48,233 nt of DNA from Hirudo medicinalis (taxonomy: Eukaryota > Annelida > Clitellata > Hirudinida > Hirudinidae), in assembly GCA_011800805.1 (NCBI GenBank), contig MPNW01000221.1, positions 84,616 through 132,848 on the forward strand, in the 5' to 3' direction. A program made the translations under genes and the position numbers. The notes beneath the pieces were generated by a model. That model did not search any database. It worked only from the letters and a program-made list of their open reading frames with translations, and was not told the DNA's origin. Below are positions 12,358-23,889 of the stretch, piece after piece (positions within the stretch are counted from its first letter, which is position 1; every line of letters starts with the position of its first letter).

Positions 12358-12857
12358 GAATCTTTTTTTTTCAACTTTTGGCATCTAAGATTCTTGCATT
12401 CGTATGCTCCAAAACCATTGTCCAAATAATTTTATTATCAATTATTTAATTTTTTTGTGATTTTAAATTAGAATTAATTAATTAATCGAAATAATTTATC
12501 ATTTTTTTCCCAAAACAAAATCAAAAAAGAAATAAAAAGTTTTTCACAAATAATAATAATTAATAAAACTTTGAATCACCTGCATTTGATTAAAATATTA
12601 ACACGCAAGCTTCTCAACTTCATATTTTTTTAGCTACGATTTTATTTTAGCCTGGGAAGAGTTACATGGTTTTCTTCATAAATATAGGATTTATTGGCGA
12701 ATTAAATAGCATGTAATTAGTAATTATTAATAATTTTTATAGCATTTATCCTCGCATTAAATAATTAATCCTCTTATTCTTATTTATAAAAAAAAAAAGA
12801 ATTGTTTATGTTATTATCATAGCAAAATTATTTGTATGATCAATATTAATGTTACTA

Positions 12858-12859
<2 letters not shown>

Positions 12860-12897
<38 letters not shown>

Positions 12898-12926
12898 CAT
12901 CATCATCATCATTATTATTATTATTA
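12860..12926. repeat. TTA/TCA compound microsatellite
   Basis: A run of TTA units is interrupted by about five TCA units and then resumes as TTA. The poly-Ile frame across it is an artefact. Confidence 0.95.
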
Positions 12927-14500
12927 ACGTGGACAATATCGCACTAATAATCTCTAGTGTAAGAGAAATCCATGGGATTTTTGCGATAACTCAGACACGT
13001 GCAAATTGGTGCTCAAAGTTGTCGTGTTCGACTCCTGGGAGCGAACAACTTATCTTTCACTGGTTGTATCGTGATTTATCGTTCGAGACATTCTCATAGA
13101 TATAAAAAGTATATATTTAATTATAATTTCTATTTGCATCTATTCCTATCTATGTTTGTTAATGTCCATCTATATTGTTTAAATGTCCTTGAATTGGTAA
13201 TTTCATGTCTACATCCATTTTTATGCCCCTATTTAAGTATGGCCCAGATTGAGTTCAAACGAGGAAGCAGAAGCTATTATTGAACTGTTAATATTATTAT
13301 ATTAAATATATTAAATTATATTATAATATTATTATGTTGTTATTGTGATATCACAAACCTCTATTCTCACCAAGCATGCTAAGATTGACCACGATAGCGA
13401 TATTTAAGATCTGATGTGCTGAAGCTATGCTTAGCTCCCCTTGTTCCTTCATATGAAATTAGTCTCCCCACTTGACCTTCCTTTTCTATTTTTACATTGT
13501 TATATCTACTTGATATTGTTTTTATTGTTTATTATTCTCCTCTTGGAATGGACCATTAGTGTGGTAGTGAAATTATTATTCTGCACAGTCTTCTTATGCC
13601 GAGGTTTGTCATGTTCTTGCGAAAAATCGGTTCAAATAAAAGCTAATTTTTCAAGTCACTTTGATTTCATTTCGAACTCCGGTTTAACTCTGAAAAATCT
13701 AAAATTAAAATCGTAAATTAATCAAAAGTGCTACGCCTTGCAGTGCTACACTCTGCCATGTAATGCTAAGTGCTGTTATATAAGGCTATACATTAACGCC
13801 GTTTGTAACGAGGAGCTTATTAAATCCCCATCATCACATTCCTGTAGTGAACCAGAACATTTCCTTCTCCTCCGAACAATCTGAAACAGAGTCGGACAGG
13901 TTCGTTTAAATAATTAACGATTAAATAATTCTCCCCAAAGTAATAGTAATTGCCTTAGACCGACTGACATGACGGCGACAAGGTAACGCGGCTAAACGCG
14001 TCAACGTCCATCGTCGTCGTCGTAGGTGTCGTTGTTATTGTTGTTGAAGGTCCTGGGAAATATATATGCACATATACTTCGAACTAAAGTCTAAAGAACA
14101 ACAACTAATTACTTACTGTTTATTATTTGCATTTAAATATTTACAATTTATCACTGTCAAGTGCCAAGGAAAATTGAAGCTAGGCTACATTGATTTATAA
14201 GTTTACAGAACTCACGGTGTTCAAGACACCGTCTTCGAAATGTTGTTGTACTACACTGTGCTATCGTTCAATGAAAAGTTATTGTTGTTCTGAATGAGAG
14301 GCTTGTCGGCTAAAAGTCACAATGAGGAATTTCTTCACCTAACGAGATGCAAGTCAGTGCAAGATTTTTTTTTTTTTATTAGCGACTTTCATTCAGGGAG
14401 GCAGGGTTTCATTCAACTGCCCCGGTTGTTATCATCGCGGTGATTGGAGAAGTGACGGCAAAAGCCAACTCAGAGGCCAAGACTTTTGTCAGTTCTATCG
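12927..14500. other. intergenic stretch with weak frames
   Basis: The hydrophobic frame at 13,441-13,716 is T-rich and could be chance. A degenerate AGTGCTAC-type repetition lies at about 13,725-13,790, and a small hairpin (ACGGTGT, TCAAG, ACACCGT) at about 14,214-14,232. No gene is supported. Confidence 0.4.
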
Positions 14501-14504
14501 AGAT

Positions 14505-14620
14505 TTCAAGGGTCATGAGGTAGGGTAGGGTTAGGGATGGAGTTAGGTACCAAAAGTCGCCGCCTGTAAGTTGGTTTCTGGCCATCATCATCGCAGCACA
14601 ATGAAGCATGCGACAGAATT
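14505..14620 (+). repeat. degenerate TTAGGG-like dispersed repeat
   Basis: TCATGAGGTAGGGTAGGGTT, then AGGGATGGAGTTAGGTACCA, then AAAGTCGCCGCCTGTAAGTT and TGGCC. The element at 44,440-44,590 has the same order of words (TCATGAG, TAGGGTTAGG, GGGATGAAGTTAG, TACCAAAGGTCG, TGGCC), and 32,809-32,935 has a looser version. This is a dispersed repeat with a telomere-like core, not a telomere. Confidence 0.6.
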
Positions 14621-15321
14621 TAGATTTGAGTTTAAACGAAAATTATTCACAATAATTATATTAAACGCGCATAAAAACGTATTCTTCCAGGCACGAGAAG
14701 TAACTTTGTTAATTTTTATTGGAGAATGTCAAAGTAATTTGTAGCTTATGATTCTGCTTTGTTATTCTGGCTCATAAGATATTCATCATTAACATTACCA
14801 GCTGTTAATCATTTTATTTTTAGACCATTACATTGCTTTATTATGTTATTATGATGATAAAAATTATTATTATGATTGTTCATGCTGTTGTGATTATTAT
14901 TATTGCTTGCACATTATTAGGCATTAAATTGTATTTTTACGCAGGCAGAAAATAAATATCGCTTTCTCGTTCAAAAGAATAATTTGAGGTGGTTAAATGA
15001 ACCTCATTTAAATTTTTCTTAAAGATAAAAAATATTTGTTGAAGTATTTTTCTCATTTCTATGATAAAAGAATGATGATGTTTATGATGGCACTTACTTA
15101 AACTTAAATAAATTTATGTGAAATTTTCAAAAATGAAGAAGCTCATCTGTTGGGAAAAATATAACATGAATTTTTCAAGAAATTTCGACATGATGGCGGT
15201 CATGTGTTGTTAATATGACAATGTTGTAATGATAATGGCACAGCGATGACGATGATAGTGAAATAGAAATAAATTTTAATAGAATTTTCAAAATAAATGT
15301 TTTTCTCCGCATTTTCTGAAA

Positions 15322-15891
15322 ATGCCGCAAGCTGTGACAATCCTTTTCGACGGAAGAATAATTGAAGTTGATTTGGCGAAAGGTTGTCATCTTTTGTTGT
15401 CATCTTCAAGGAATCAATGAAGAACGTTTTCTGGATTTTCGTATGCAATAAAACCGAACACAAATATTTTTCTATTAAAATTCGGTTTCGAATAGTGGAA
15501 AATATTACTTTCACTTCGATGAATTGTGCAAAAAGAATTAAATATACAGACGGTTCATTTGGCTTTATTTAATCAAATTTATCAAATAATAATTTAGTTT
15601 TGGAAATTTGTTTCTCTAAAGACTTTCCTCAGACAGCTTGCACAGCGATTGTGTGAAAATCATAAAAGTGAATTTTTTACACACGAAAATGTTTGTGAAA
15701 TTGAGATTCCCATGTTTCAACTTTATGACACGATAATAGATTCAATGTCCTTTTTATGTCTAGCTATCAATCAGGTTTATTTCGATTTATTGAATGCTTT
15801 GTTGCGCACAAAATTGAAATCAAGAGAATCTAAGAAAGACCTTTCATGGAAACGAATTTGGAAATTTTATTTGGAAAATGTCACGGAGTAA
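15322..15891 (+). CDS. possible small two-exon gene, unrecognised
   Basis: A first frame starts at ATG 15,322 (MPQAVTILFDGRIIEVDLAK, open to a TGA at 15,418-15,420). Its beta-hairpin-like start resembles ubiquitin-like or FERM-type N-lobes, but that is only a resemblance. A second frame runs from about 15,620 to TAA at 15,889-15,891. Acceptor-like CTCTAAAG and TTCCTCAG precede it, and it encodes about 90 residues beginning RQLAQRLCENHKSEFF. A join from a weak GT after 15,386 to the acceptor at about 15,631 keeps the frame, but the donor is poor. Treat this as a lead only. Confidence 0.22.
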
Positions 15892-15899
15892 ATATGATT

Positions 15900-16519
15900 T
15901 GTTTAAATATTTGATCCTTTCAAATTATCAATTTTGTTTATTTATTTAGGCACATATTTTAAGTGCCAAAGTATCCACGGCATAAAAGACACTATGGCGA
16001 TCTCAAACAATCAATCTAAAACATACGAGAGGACTGAATAATATATGGGTTAATAAACAATTTGGATTCTCTTCCTGTCCAATTCAACGAATTAATTGTG
16101 AGTGACGTAACTAATGAGACGAAAAAGTGTCGAAATGACTTTACAAACACTTATTATTCCTGCCTGATTGAAACATCGAACAAACAAAAACTAAAATGCT
16201 TTCCAAATTGTCTCGTTAAGCAACGCCAGGTAGGCTAGTTAGTTGATTGACACCTCCAAACCATTTGTTAACATGCCTCTAATTCATTTCTTGATGTTTA
16301 TTCTACCAGCACAAAAAAAAATTGCAGGTTTTTTGGAAAAGAATGCGCACTGCTTTTGCAGCTGTAGGCCTCCAAGTAACCTGATTTGAGTTCTGTGTGA
16401 GCCAAGCTGATTTGCCAGGTCAAAGATCGACAGCCTGTTTTGTTATGTTCTGTTTATTTTGCTTCTGTTATTAAAAGAATTACGCAATAAATAAAACTTT
16501 TCAATTGGAAGCTTATTTC
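15900..16519. other. 5' flank of the dioxygenase gene
   Basis: No gene or repeat is recognised. The promoter of the following gene should lie here, but no clear element is visible. Confidence 0.4.
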
Positions 16520-18916
16520 ATGGAGGAAAAAGGTGCTTCATTAGCCGGTTGGTGGAATTGCACGGTCTGAGCAAATGTCGGTGATTTCGCAACTTTTTTG
16601 TCATTCGTTTGATCAGAATTTGAGTTGCAAAATGGAGAGTTTGTCGTTTCCGAGGACGTGAAGAAAGTTTTTGATGACGATGGTGCCTTCATAGTGAGGT
16701 GCTATTTTGCATTTGTATTTTCATTTGTAGCATCTGTCAGCATTGGTGTTTGACTAGTTTTAGTCTAACTTTTCTGTTCATGAATTTAGTAAAAATTCGT
16801 TAAGCGAGGTCTTGTTAAATGTTTGTTTTATTAAATTTGTAATCGGTTTTTCACATTAAATGACCAGATTTTCAAATTACAAAACTTCTTTCAGAAAATT
16901 TTTATCTAACAAAGAGATTGCTAACATCTGGAAGGTTTTGGAAGGAGATGATAATCTTTTGCTGAAAAGTGCTTACGATGTTAGTTGGTAGACCTTTATT
17001 TTTAAATATGAAATGATGGCTTATAACATAACATAAAAAATGTATCTTCTGCTGCTTAATACGTTGTTATGCTAATATTCTTTAGTACTTTGCTGGCAGC
17101 TTCCAGATGGTAGCGGCAGAGCAAGTAGACTCGTGCTATGGAATCAACCTGGAACTGATTTTTCAGGAATCTTGGCAAGATCAAAAAAAATGGCAGGATC
17201 ATGTGAAGAGGTGCATTGTATAAGTAATACTTTATTTACAATTTCCTGGAAATATAAACACAAAGTTCAATTTAATCACAAATAATAACAATAGAAATAG
17301 TAATTACATTTTGAAAGCATAAATATCAAATCACCCTTAGATGTGTCTGAGGAAAGGTATTTTTGATTGTGGTCCTTAATATAAGATGAAACTTGATTTA
17401 TGAAAGTCCCTTCTAATGTCATAATGTGCATTGAATATAATATTGTCAAAAGAAAAACATATATTTATCAGTTCAGTAAAATTAGAAAAAAAAGACTAAA
17501 ACATGAATATTATTGAGAAACGAGAGGCTTTACGTATCTTAGCTTCTGGGAGGAGAAGTATATCACTATCACACAAAAGTTATGATGAAGGAAGCCAAGA
17601 CAGGAGGCAGCCATCTTTGGCACCAAGACTATGGGTAAGATTTGTTGATGAGGTTGGCATTTTCCCCTTATTTGAAATTAAATTTGAAATTTGGCATTGA
17701 ATAATAATTTTATGTTTTAATTTTGTTTTAATTATTTATTTTAATTTCAGTCAGTGAAAATGAATAGTAAAGTTCCAAAATTATTTTACTAAATATTTAA
17801 ACAAATATTTCACTCTCCATAAAGCTATTGGTATAAAAACGGGAACTTGAAACCTGATATGATGACAATTTTCATAGCATTGGACCCTTGCAACAAATTC
17901 AATGGCGGACTTGAGGTACTTCTTCATATCTTGTCACATTTTTTGCTTTAAATCTATTGAAATGTTTATTCTGATTATTTCATCTTAAATTATATTATTA
18001 TAAAATAATTCACATGAGTATATCACAGGCAGGAACAACATTTTAAATATTTGTGATTGCAACTATTTGTGAGTTAATGATTTGTAGCACCATTGTGTTT
18101 CATTTCTAAGGTCATCAAAGCCACTCACAAGTGTGGCAGGATTGACCACAGTCTCTTTCAAGGTCAGACAATGGCAGACTTGGAAAGAGTTCAGGAAATC
18201 AAGAAGCATTTTGACCACATTTATGTTGATCTTAATCCTGGTTGGTGAATTCAAAGTTACAAAATATAAGCCTATTTTCATAATTTACTCAGATTATACA
18301 CTAAATATCAGATGGAGTTATTATACATACATATTATACATAGACAATATCTTGCACTATAATTTTATTTAAATTATTGTATGCATTAAGTACTTATTTT
18401 ACTTTTTTAGCTTTTACTTGTGCATCGGGTGTTGAACATTAAATGAAAAAAGTACTTGTGCTCTCTTTGACTTTTCCAAATTTATAATTGCAATAGGAGA
18501 TGCTTTGTTTTTCCATTGCAACATCCTACACACCAGTGGTCCTAATGACGGTGATATTCGGAGATATGCCTATTTGGTCGCCTACAACAGGGCAGACAAC
18601 GATCCGATATTGAAGCATCATCATCCAAACTACACTCCCCTAGAGAAAGTTGGTTCACTTATTGCTTGTTAATATTTGTCACTTACTTTTTTGCAGCATC
18701 ATAATTGTATTTTTCATTGCAATCAAAGCATGTTTTTTTTACAATTGTTATTCGTTCATTATTGATCCTAATGCCTTTGTTCATGACTTTTTCAAGGTGC
18801 CAAACTCAGCCATCCTCGATTGCACAAACTTTTCTGATTTTTCTGGAAAGGAATTGATGGATCCCAAAATTGACAAGACAACGAAAGTACAACTAGTTGA
18901 TTCGAATTTTCATTAA
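16520..18916 (+). CDS. phytanoyl-CoA dioxygenase family protein (2-oxoglutarate/Fe(II) oxygenase)
   Basis: My model has nine exons: 16,520-16,532; 16,617-16,698; 16,895-16,979; 17,100-17,210; 17,543-17,634; 17,825-17,915; 18,111-18,240; 18,497-18,648; 18,797-18,916. They total 876 bases, or 291 residues plus TAA, in frame at every GT-AG junction. Family signatures are [24 protein letters not shown], the iron-binding WHQDYGYWY (His and Asp ligands), [17 protein letters not shown], and [17 protein letters not shown], whose second His is the distal iron ligand. The distal Arg of the family ([14 protein letters not shown]) should bind 2-oxoglutarate. The known fold is a double-stranded beta helix that hydroxylates a small substrate, which cannot be told from sequence. 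There is no signal peptide. The first exon is only 13 bases (MEEK), so the start is the least certain part. An AATAAA lies near 19,055. Confidence 0.88.
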
Positions 18917-18959
18917 GTCTTTTTTAAACTTCATTGGTGCTCCGAAGGCTGTTAAATAT

Positions 18960-20217
18960 TACATATAAGAATGCTAGATTATTTTGTTTTGATGAATTGA
19001 AATGTAATTTCAAATGACTTAAACCAGTCTCTTTTGTTATATGCCATAAATTGAAATAAAAAGGATTTGCTTAAGATTGGATTTTGAGACCTGTTTATCT
19101 TTGACCAATATTATGATTTAGATGGGATCAGAGATCAAGCAATTGATGAAATCAAAAGAAAGTTTATCAAATTAACCATTCAGTTATGCACTTACAATTA
19201 CAGCAATGAGAACCTCATGTTGCACTACTTGCCAAATTGTAGTGTAAAAGCTGCATATAATGTGACACTACCTACCTCAGTTTATATTTCTTTTTTAACC
19301 AATGTGCTTAACTTATTACTTAACCAATTTTTAAAAGTTAGTTTAGTTTACAATTCAGAGTATTTCGTAATTCAAAAGGGACATTCAAATGGCATACTTT
19401 AAACCCATTTGCAATGGTTCATTACTTACAGTTTAGCCAGGCACCTCAGATTAAAAAACAAACAAACCTGTAGGAACACGTTACAGCTACAGATAGATAT
19501 CTAAAAAAAAAAGAAGCCCTGTAGACAGGTTTTACTGAGTACTGAAAACGATCATTGGTACAGAAAGATGAAGAAGCGCTATTAACTTCCAGCTTATTAC
19601 AATTACCAGGAACAAATTACTCTTAATTTTGTCCTCATCTCAGTGGAGCTCCTTAACTCAGAGAACGTGTGCTTGTATGTTTATTATCGTCCACTTCGTA
19701 ATTGATTGATTAGGTCGTTTTTCACATAGCGCGACTCGAGCTGCCAGAGTGACGAGCGGAGGTCAGGACCTCTACTCTCTACTTTGTGAGAATAATAGAA
19801 TTATTAATGTATGTATAAATTGGAAAGTAGCCAATTTTTTGTTTGAAACGAAAACGTACATTGAGTTAAGTGAAAATTTATTATTCTAAATAAATATATT
19901 GTTATAAAAATTGTATTAAAAAATGATATCACCATTTATTACATGTTAAAGAAGTTTATTATTTTAAAACAATACTTATTTTATTACCTGATAATCATTT
20001 TTAATTAAATTTATTTATTACAAAGATTTTATTCGCTAATAAATCATTGTCTTTTTCACGGAACTTGACTTTAGTACGAAATTAGAATGTCATGGTAAAG
20101 TTTGTGATTTCCGAGAATTTTAATAGTCTGCCTTTAATAGCCTAATAAGTTAAGTTAAAGCTTGCATTTCTTTAAGTCGCTTTATATTTTTCTTGCTGTA
20201 CTTGTAACATCTCAAAA
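18960..20217. other. intergenic region with one unexplained frame
   Basis: A plus frame of about 105 codons without a stop runs from about 19,085 to TAA at 19,402 (it contains DGIRDQAIDEIKRKF and NENLMLHYLPNCSVKAAYN). It has no initial ATG until 19,206-19,217 and no family I recognise. In sequence this AT-rich, a few such frames are expected by chance. The segment at 19,725-19,800 is GC-richer and may be part of the kinase promoter. Confidence 0.3.
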
Positions 20218-21522
20218 ATGAACGATGTGGAGAATGTAAATTCAACTTACATTAGGAAAAGAAAAGCCGATCAAGATGTTCAAATCGGTAATGTTAAATT
20301 ACTTCGCTTGGAAGGAGCACAGGACATTACCAAGGTAAGACCGTATCAACCAACGATCCCTTTTCTCGAATGTAAACGTTTGAAATTTCCACTAGTTCCA
20401 AAAGAATGTCAGGCAAAAGAAAAAATAATTCTTGTGAACAAAGTTACTGGCCATCAGTTAATACTCAACCTTTCCAGACACATTGGCAACAACTTAGGCT
20501 TAAAATCTGCAATCGTAGCTGCTTCGAGAATATCTGATAATTTAGATTCTATTTTAATAGGAAAAGTTTCCGCACGGAATTACTTCAACTCACGCAAGTT
20601 TTACAATGTGTGGACTTCAAGTGCTGTTGGGAGAAAAACAGTAGATTTTTTGGAGGGTTACAAATTAATTAAGAAAATCGGAGAGGGAGGGTACGGCCAA
20701 GTTTTCCATGCCAGGAGGAAAGCGGACAATAAACTGGTAGCCGTAAAATTTTTCAAAGAGAGCTCGCTGAACGAAAAGTCACACACTTCAATAAAGGCTT
20801 CAAATCCCTTTTTAAAGATGGTTCCAACGGAAGTGAACGCCATGATTGAAGTCGAAGGAGTACCAGGAGTGGTGCAACTATACGAAATATTCTACAGCTC
20901 TGAGATGGATTACATCGTCGTCATGGAAACGTCTAGCGATGCTACTAGTCTTAAAGATCACCTAAAAGAGCGGGGAAGGTTGCCTGAAAATGAAGCTTGC
21001 CACTACTTTAAGCAGATTGTTTCATCCTTGGATATTATGTACCAGAGAAAGCGTCATCATTTTGACCTCAAAGATTCAAATATTTTGATAGATCCAAAAA
21101 CAAGGAGCGCGACATTGATTGATTTTGGTGGAGCACAGCGCGTCTTGCACAAAAATTTCGTAAATTGGATTGGGACTGAAAAGAATTTTCCACCCGAATA
21201 TTATTCCGAGAAAAAATTTTATGGTATCCCTTTTGAAAGTTGGAGTCTTGGTTTAATCCTCCTCCAAATGACTACTGGTGATCTCCCTGTCTCTTCTGAC
21301 CCAGTAGAAAACTTCAAACGGTCATACGAAATACCAATGTTTCTTTCGCCAGATCTAAGAAATCTCATTGAAATTTGCCTTTCAAGAGCCCCAAGATGTC
21401 GTCCGAATTTTAGAAAAATCCTTCAAAGTCCTTGGTTTGAAAAGCTAGGACAAGTTCCTTTCACAAATGGAACAAATTATCTCAGCCCTGTAAAGGTTAC
21501 ACACAAGAATATCTATGGCTAA
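20218..21522 (+). CDS. PIM-like Ser/Thr protein kinase, intronless
   Basis: A single exon of 434 residues from ATG 20,218. Residues 1-140 form a non-conserved N-terminal region with a basic RKRKADQD patch. The kinase domain spans about 148-417. Visible landmarks are the glycine loop GEGGYGQV (155-162), VAVK with Lys177, a likely helix-C Glu205, the catalytic loop HFDLKDSN (281-288), DFG (302-304), FPPE in the activation segment, the WSLGLILLQMTTGDLP helix, and a C-terminal CRPNFRKILQSPWF. KDSN, IDFGGA and PPEYY with GDLP are typical of the PIM family. The Arg of the usual HRD is Phe, but catalytic Lys, Asp, Asn and DFG Asp are all present, so activity is likely. PIM kinases phosphorylate survival and cell-cycle proteins and are constitutively active. 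Lack of introns beside an intron-rich gene suggests a retrocopy or ancient intron loss. Confidence 0.9.
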   Translation: MNDVENVNSTYIRKRKADQDVQIGNVKLLRLEGAQDITKVRPYQPTIPFLECKRLKFPLVPKECQAKEKIILVNKVTGHQLILNLSRHIGNNLGLKSAIVAASRISDNLDSILIGKVSARNYFNSRKFYNVWTSSAVGRKTVDFLEGYKLIKKIGEGGYGQVFHARRKADNKLVAVKFFKESSLNEKSHTSIKASNPFLKMVPTEVNAMIEVEGVPGVVQLYEIFYSSEMDYIVVMETSSDATSLKDHLKERGRLPENEACHYFKQIVSSLDIMYQRKRHHFDLKDSNILIDPKTRSATLIDFGGAQRVLHKNFVNWIGTEKNFPPEYYSEKKFYGIPFESWSLGLILLQMTTGDLPVSSDPVENFKRSYEIPMFLSPDLRNLIEICLSRAPRCRPNFRKILQSPWFEKLGQVPFTNGTNYLSPVKVTHKNIYG

Positions 21523-21529
21523 GCAAAAT

Positions 21530-22935
21530 ATTATTGGGGTAGAGTATGTTATTGCTCAACGCTACCTTCCTAAGCCGTTAAAATTTTTAGCTTAACTTGC
21601 ATGGCAAAACACGAATGCATTGAGGATTGGTCGAAACTATTCTCTGAGTCTGGGATGGTATAGTCATCTAATGAAGATTATGAAAGGAACATCGAAAAGA
21701 CAATTTAACATATATTGTGAGTTAATATTCATTGTGGAAATGAAGAGAAATTCTAATCTCAGAATTAGCTCAGCTTATTTACTAGATGTCAGCAAGATCA
21801 AGATCCACAAATGTGGAAAAATGTCTCTAACAAAATGTCGGAGCAGTCATTAATGGCCGTGTATTCATTGGGATATTGTTGAAAATTCTTTAAAATTTTG
21901 TCAGTTGATCGGGTCGATGAGATTAATTATTCTTTGAAAGTCTCCGAGACGTTTCATTTGTAAATAATTTTACATAACTTTAAAGATTTTATATATTACT
22001 TTTTACAATTGGATATAGTTTTTAACAAATTAATATCAAAAAGTATCTGCATAATTAATAAATCCCATAGCTATTTGAAATAAATTGATTTAAATCTCCA
22101 TAAAATAGTCGTGGATGAGAATAAAATACAAATTTTACATTTTAAAATATTCGTGACTTGGCATTAATTTCCAGTTATTTAATATGAGTGAATCCATGGA
22201 GCATCCATAACTGTTTTGAATTATTATGGTTCTTTTAAGCTTATTCTTTGCCTACAAATTACCAATGGTATGTATGCCATTAAAAAATTAAGTTATTTAA
22301 ATGAATTATAAAATTTTATAGAGTTGATTGTGTTAATTACTTTTGTAAATATTTTTTAAGTTAATTTTTTAAATATTTTTAAGTTAGTTTAAAACTGAAT
22401 ATTAAAAAAAAACAGAAAAGGTATTAAAAAAAAGGGATTAGGTTTATTATATTACATTTGCGGCAAGAATAAGCGGATAAATCAGCTTTTAAATCGTTTT
22501 CAGAACCCTTAATATGTAAAACTACAGTTTGTAACAAAACCGGTAGGTTTTCATATTTTAATTCAATAATTTTAGTTAATTGGAAATAAAATTCATTTGC
22601 GCAAACACTGGAAATGATGCTAAAATTGAGCTACCCACTCGTTGACTTAAAGTACGACATCGCAGTAGCAAACAAAAGAACCAAGGTTTTTTGCCACGAC
22701 TTTTACTACATATTTATTACTGTTCCAAAGCGTTGAGGATATGAAATGCTAGACCCGCAACTGTAAAGAAAGACTGTTTGGAGAAAAATCTGAGAAAAAT
22801 CACTCTAAGAAATTCTAAGGATATTGCAACTGGTACTAATTATATTTCTGTTAAGTGGCTAAATAAAGAGCCTTTGAAAAAAAATGTGCCAGCCATAAAG
22901 AAGATGAGGACGAATTACAACATTTTGTATCTCAC
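21530..22935. other. AT-rich intergenic stretch
   Basis: It contains the kinase 3' flank. The plus frame at 21,620-21,853 has no recognisable domain. Around 22,778-22,966 there is another short frame next to the MULE fragments, which may be transposon debris. Confidence 0.4.
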
Positions 22936-22939
22936 AGAA

Positions 22940-23297
22940 GGCTGGAATCTAGAAGCTGCAGGCTGATGTCTGTACATCGCCGTAGGATGGAACAAGAGTA
23001 CGAAGACGTTGCACATACTTCGACTTTTCTGGTTTTCTGTTACATGCCTGAAAACATGTGATGTCGATATCCACTTTAACCTGTTCTTTTCGAAACTGGT
23101 CAATGAGTTTGAAGGTTGATGGATGATGACAATCGATTGTTTGTTGAAAACTGCGATGCCATGCTTTCTCTGAATTATTTGTTCTAGGTAAACCATTAGC
23201 GACGCGATTGTGGATATTTCTTAGTGGGATGCAAACCGAGGTTCTGCCCTGAGGTTCCGTCTTTGTTTTCCAATGTAGCTGTCTTCCCAATAATCGA
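22940..23297 (-). mobile_element. MULE transposase, C-terminal fragment
   Basis: The minus strand encodes YWEDSYIGKQRRNL, then, after a change of frame, PLRNIHNRVANGLPRTNNS, KAWHRSFQQTIDCHHPS and FKLIDQFRKEQ. The order (YIGR, WN-like, RTNN, WHR, HHP, KLID) is that of the C-terminal half of metazoan Mutator-like (MULE) transposases. The reading frame breaks between the first block and the rest, so it is a relic. Confidence 0.7.
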
Positions 23298-23299
23298 AT

Positions 23300-23705
23300 C
23301 TACATCTATAAGACAGAAGAGTCATACATTCGGGTTTTCAAAAAGGTTCGTCAGCTAAAATCATTATTTAACCCGTTAAGTGTGATGGCAGACTTTGAAA
23401 CAGCCAGTAAAAATGCTGTTAGACATGGTTTCCCAACCGTTCAGCTGAATGCCTCTTCCATCTTGGCCAATGTTGGAGGAAAGTGCAGGAACTTCATCTG
23501 GCAGGCGGTCTGCCACTATCGTGACTATAAAAACATCCGTGTCCATGTCAAGATGCTTTTGGCATTAAGTTTTGTTCCAAACGTTGACATCACAGATGCA
23601 TTGGAAATATTGGTGGAAAGTAATACGAGGGAAATAAATCCAATCCCGATTACTGGGAAGGCAACTACATTGGAAGACAAAGGCAGAAACTGTAGAGCAG
23701 TTTTT
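23300..23705 (+). mobile_element. MULE transposase, middle fragment with DFE motif
   Basis: The plus strand reads YIYKTEESYIRVFKKVRQL, then PLSVMADFETASKNAVRHGF, KCRNFIWQAVCHYRDYK and LLALSFVPNVDITDALEILV. A frame change then gives DYWEGNYIGRQRQKL. DFExA carries the second catalytic Asp of MULE transposases, and the following C-x-F-H-x-x-Q-A block has lost its His. It ends at the segment (YIGR) where the minus-strand piece at 22,940-23,297 begins, so the two pieces are head to head and share that segment in divergent form. Not functional. Confidence 0.72.
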
Positions 23706-23720
23706 TAAATAAATTATATT

Positions 23721-23768
23721 GGGCTGTTTTGACGGGACGATTTTGTCCTGGGCTATTTTGACGGGATG
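23721..23768. repeat. short direct repeat next to the MULE relic
   Basis: GGGCTGTTTTGACGGGACG at 23,721 recurs as GGGCTATTTTGACGGGATG at 23,750, separated by ten bases. It could be part of a transposon terminal region. Confidence 0.5.
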
Positions 23769-23889
23769 TCGAGTTTGAAAGAAGCTTTTTAGATATATTT
23801 TCTTGTTTGTTTATTTGCTTGTGAGCAGGTAAGAGGTATTTGTACCCTTCATTAAAAATGTCCTATGTAATAAAAAAAAAGTAAATAAG

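Noticed and set aside
14510..14550. Telomere or subtelomere, suggested by TAGGGTTAGGG
   Set aside because: The run is short, imperfect, internal, and embedded in a dispersed repeat found elsewhere in the window.
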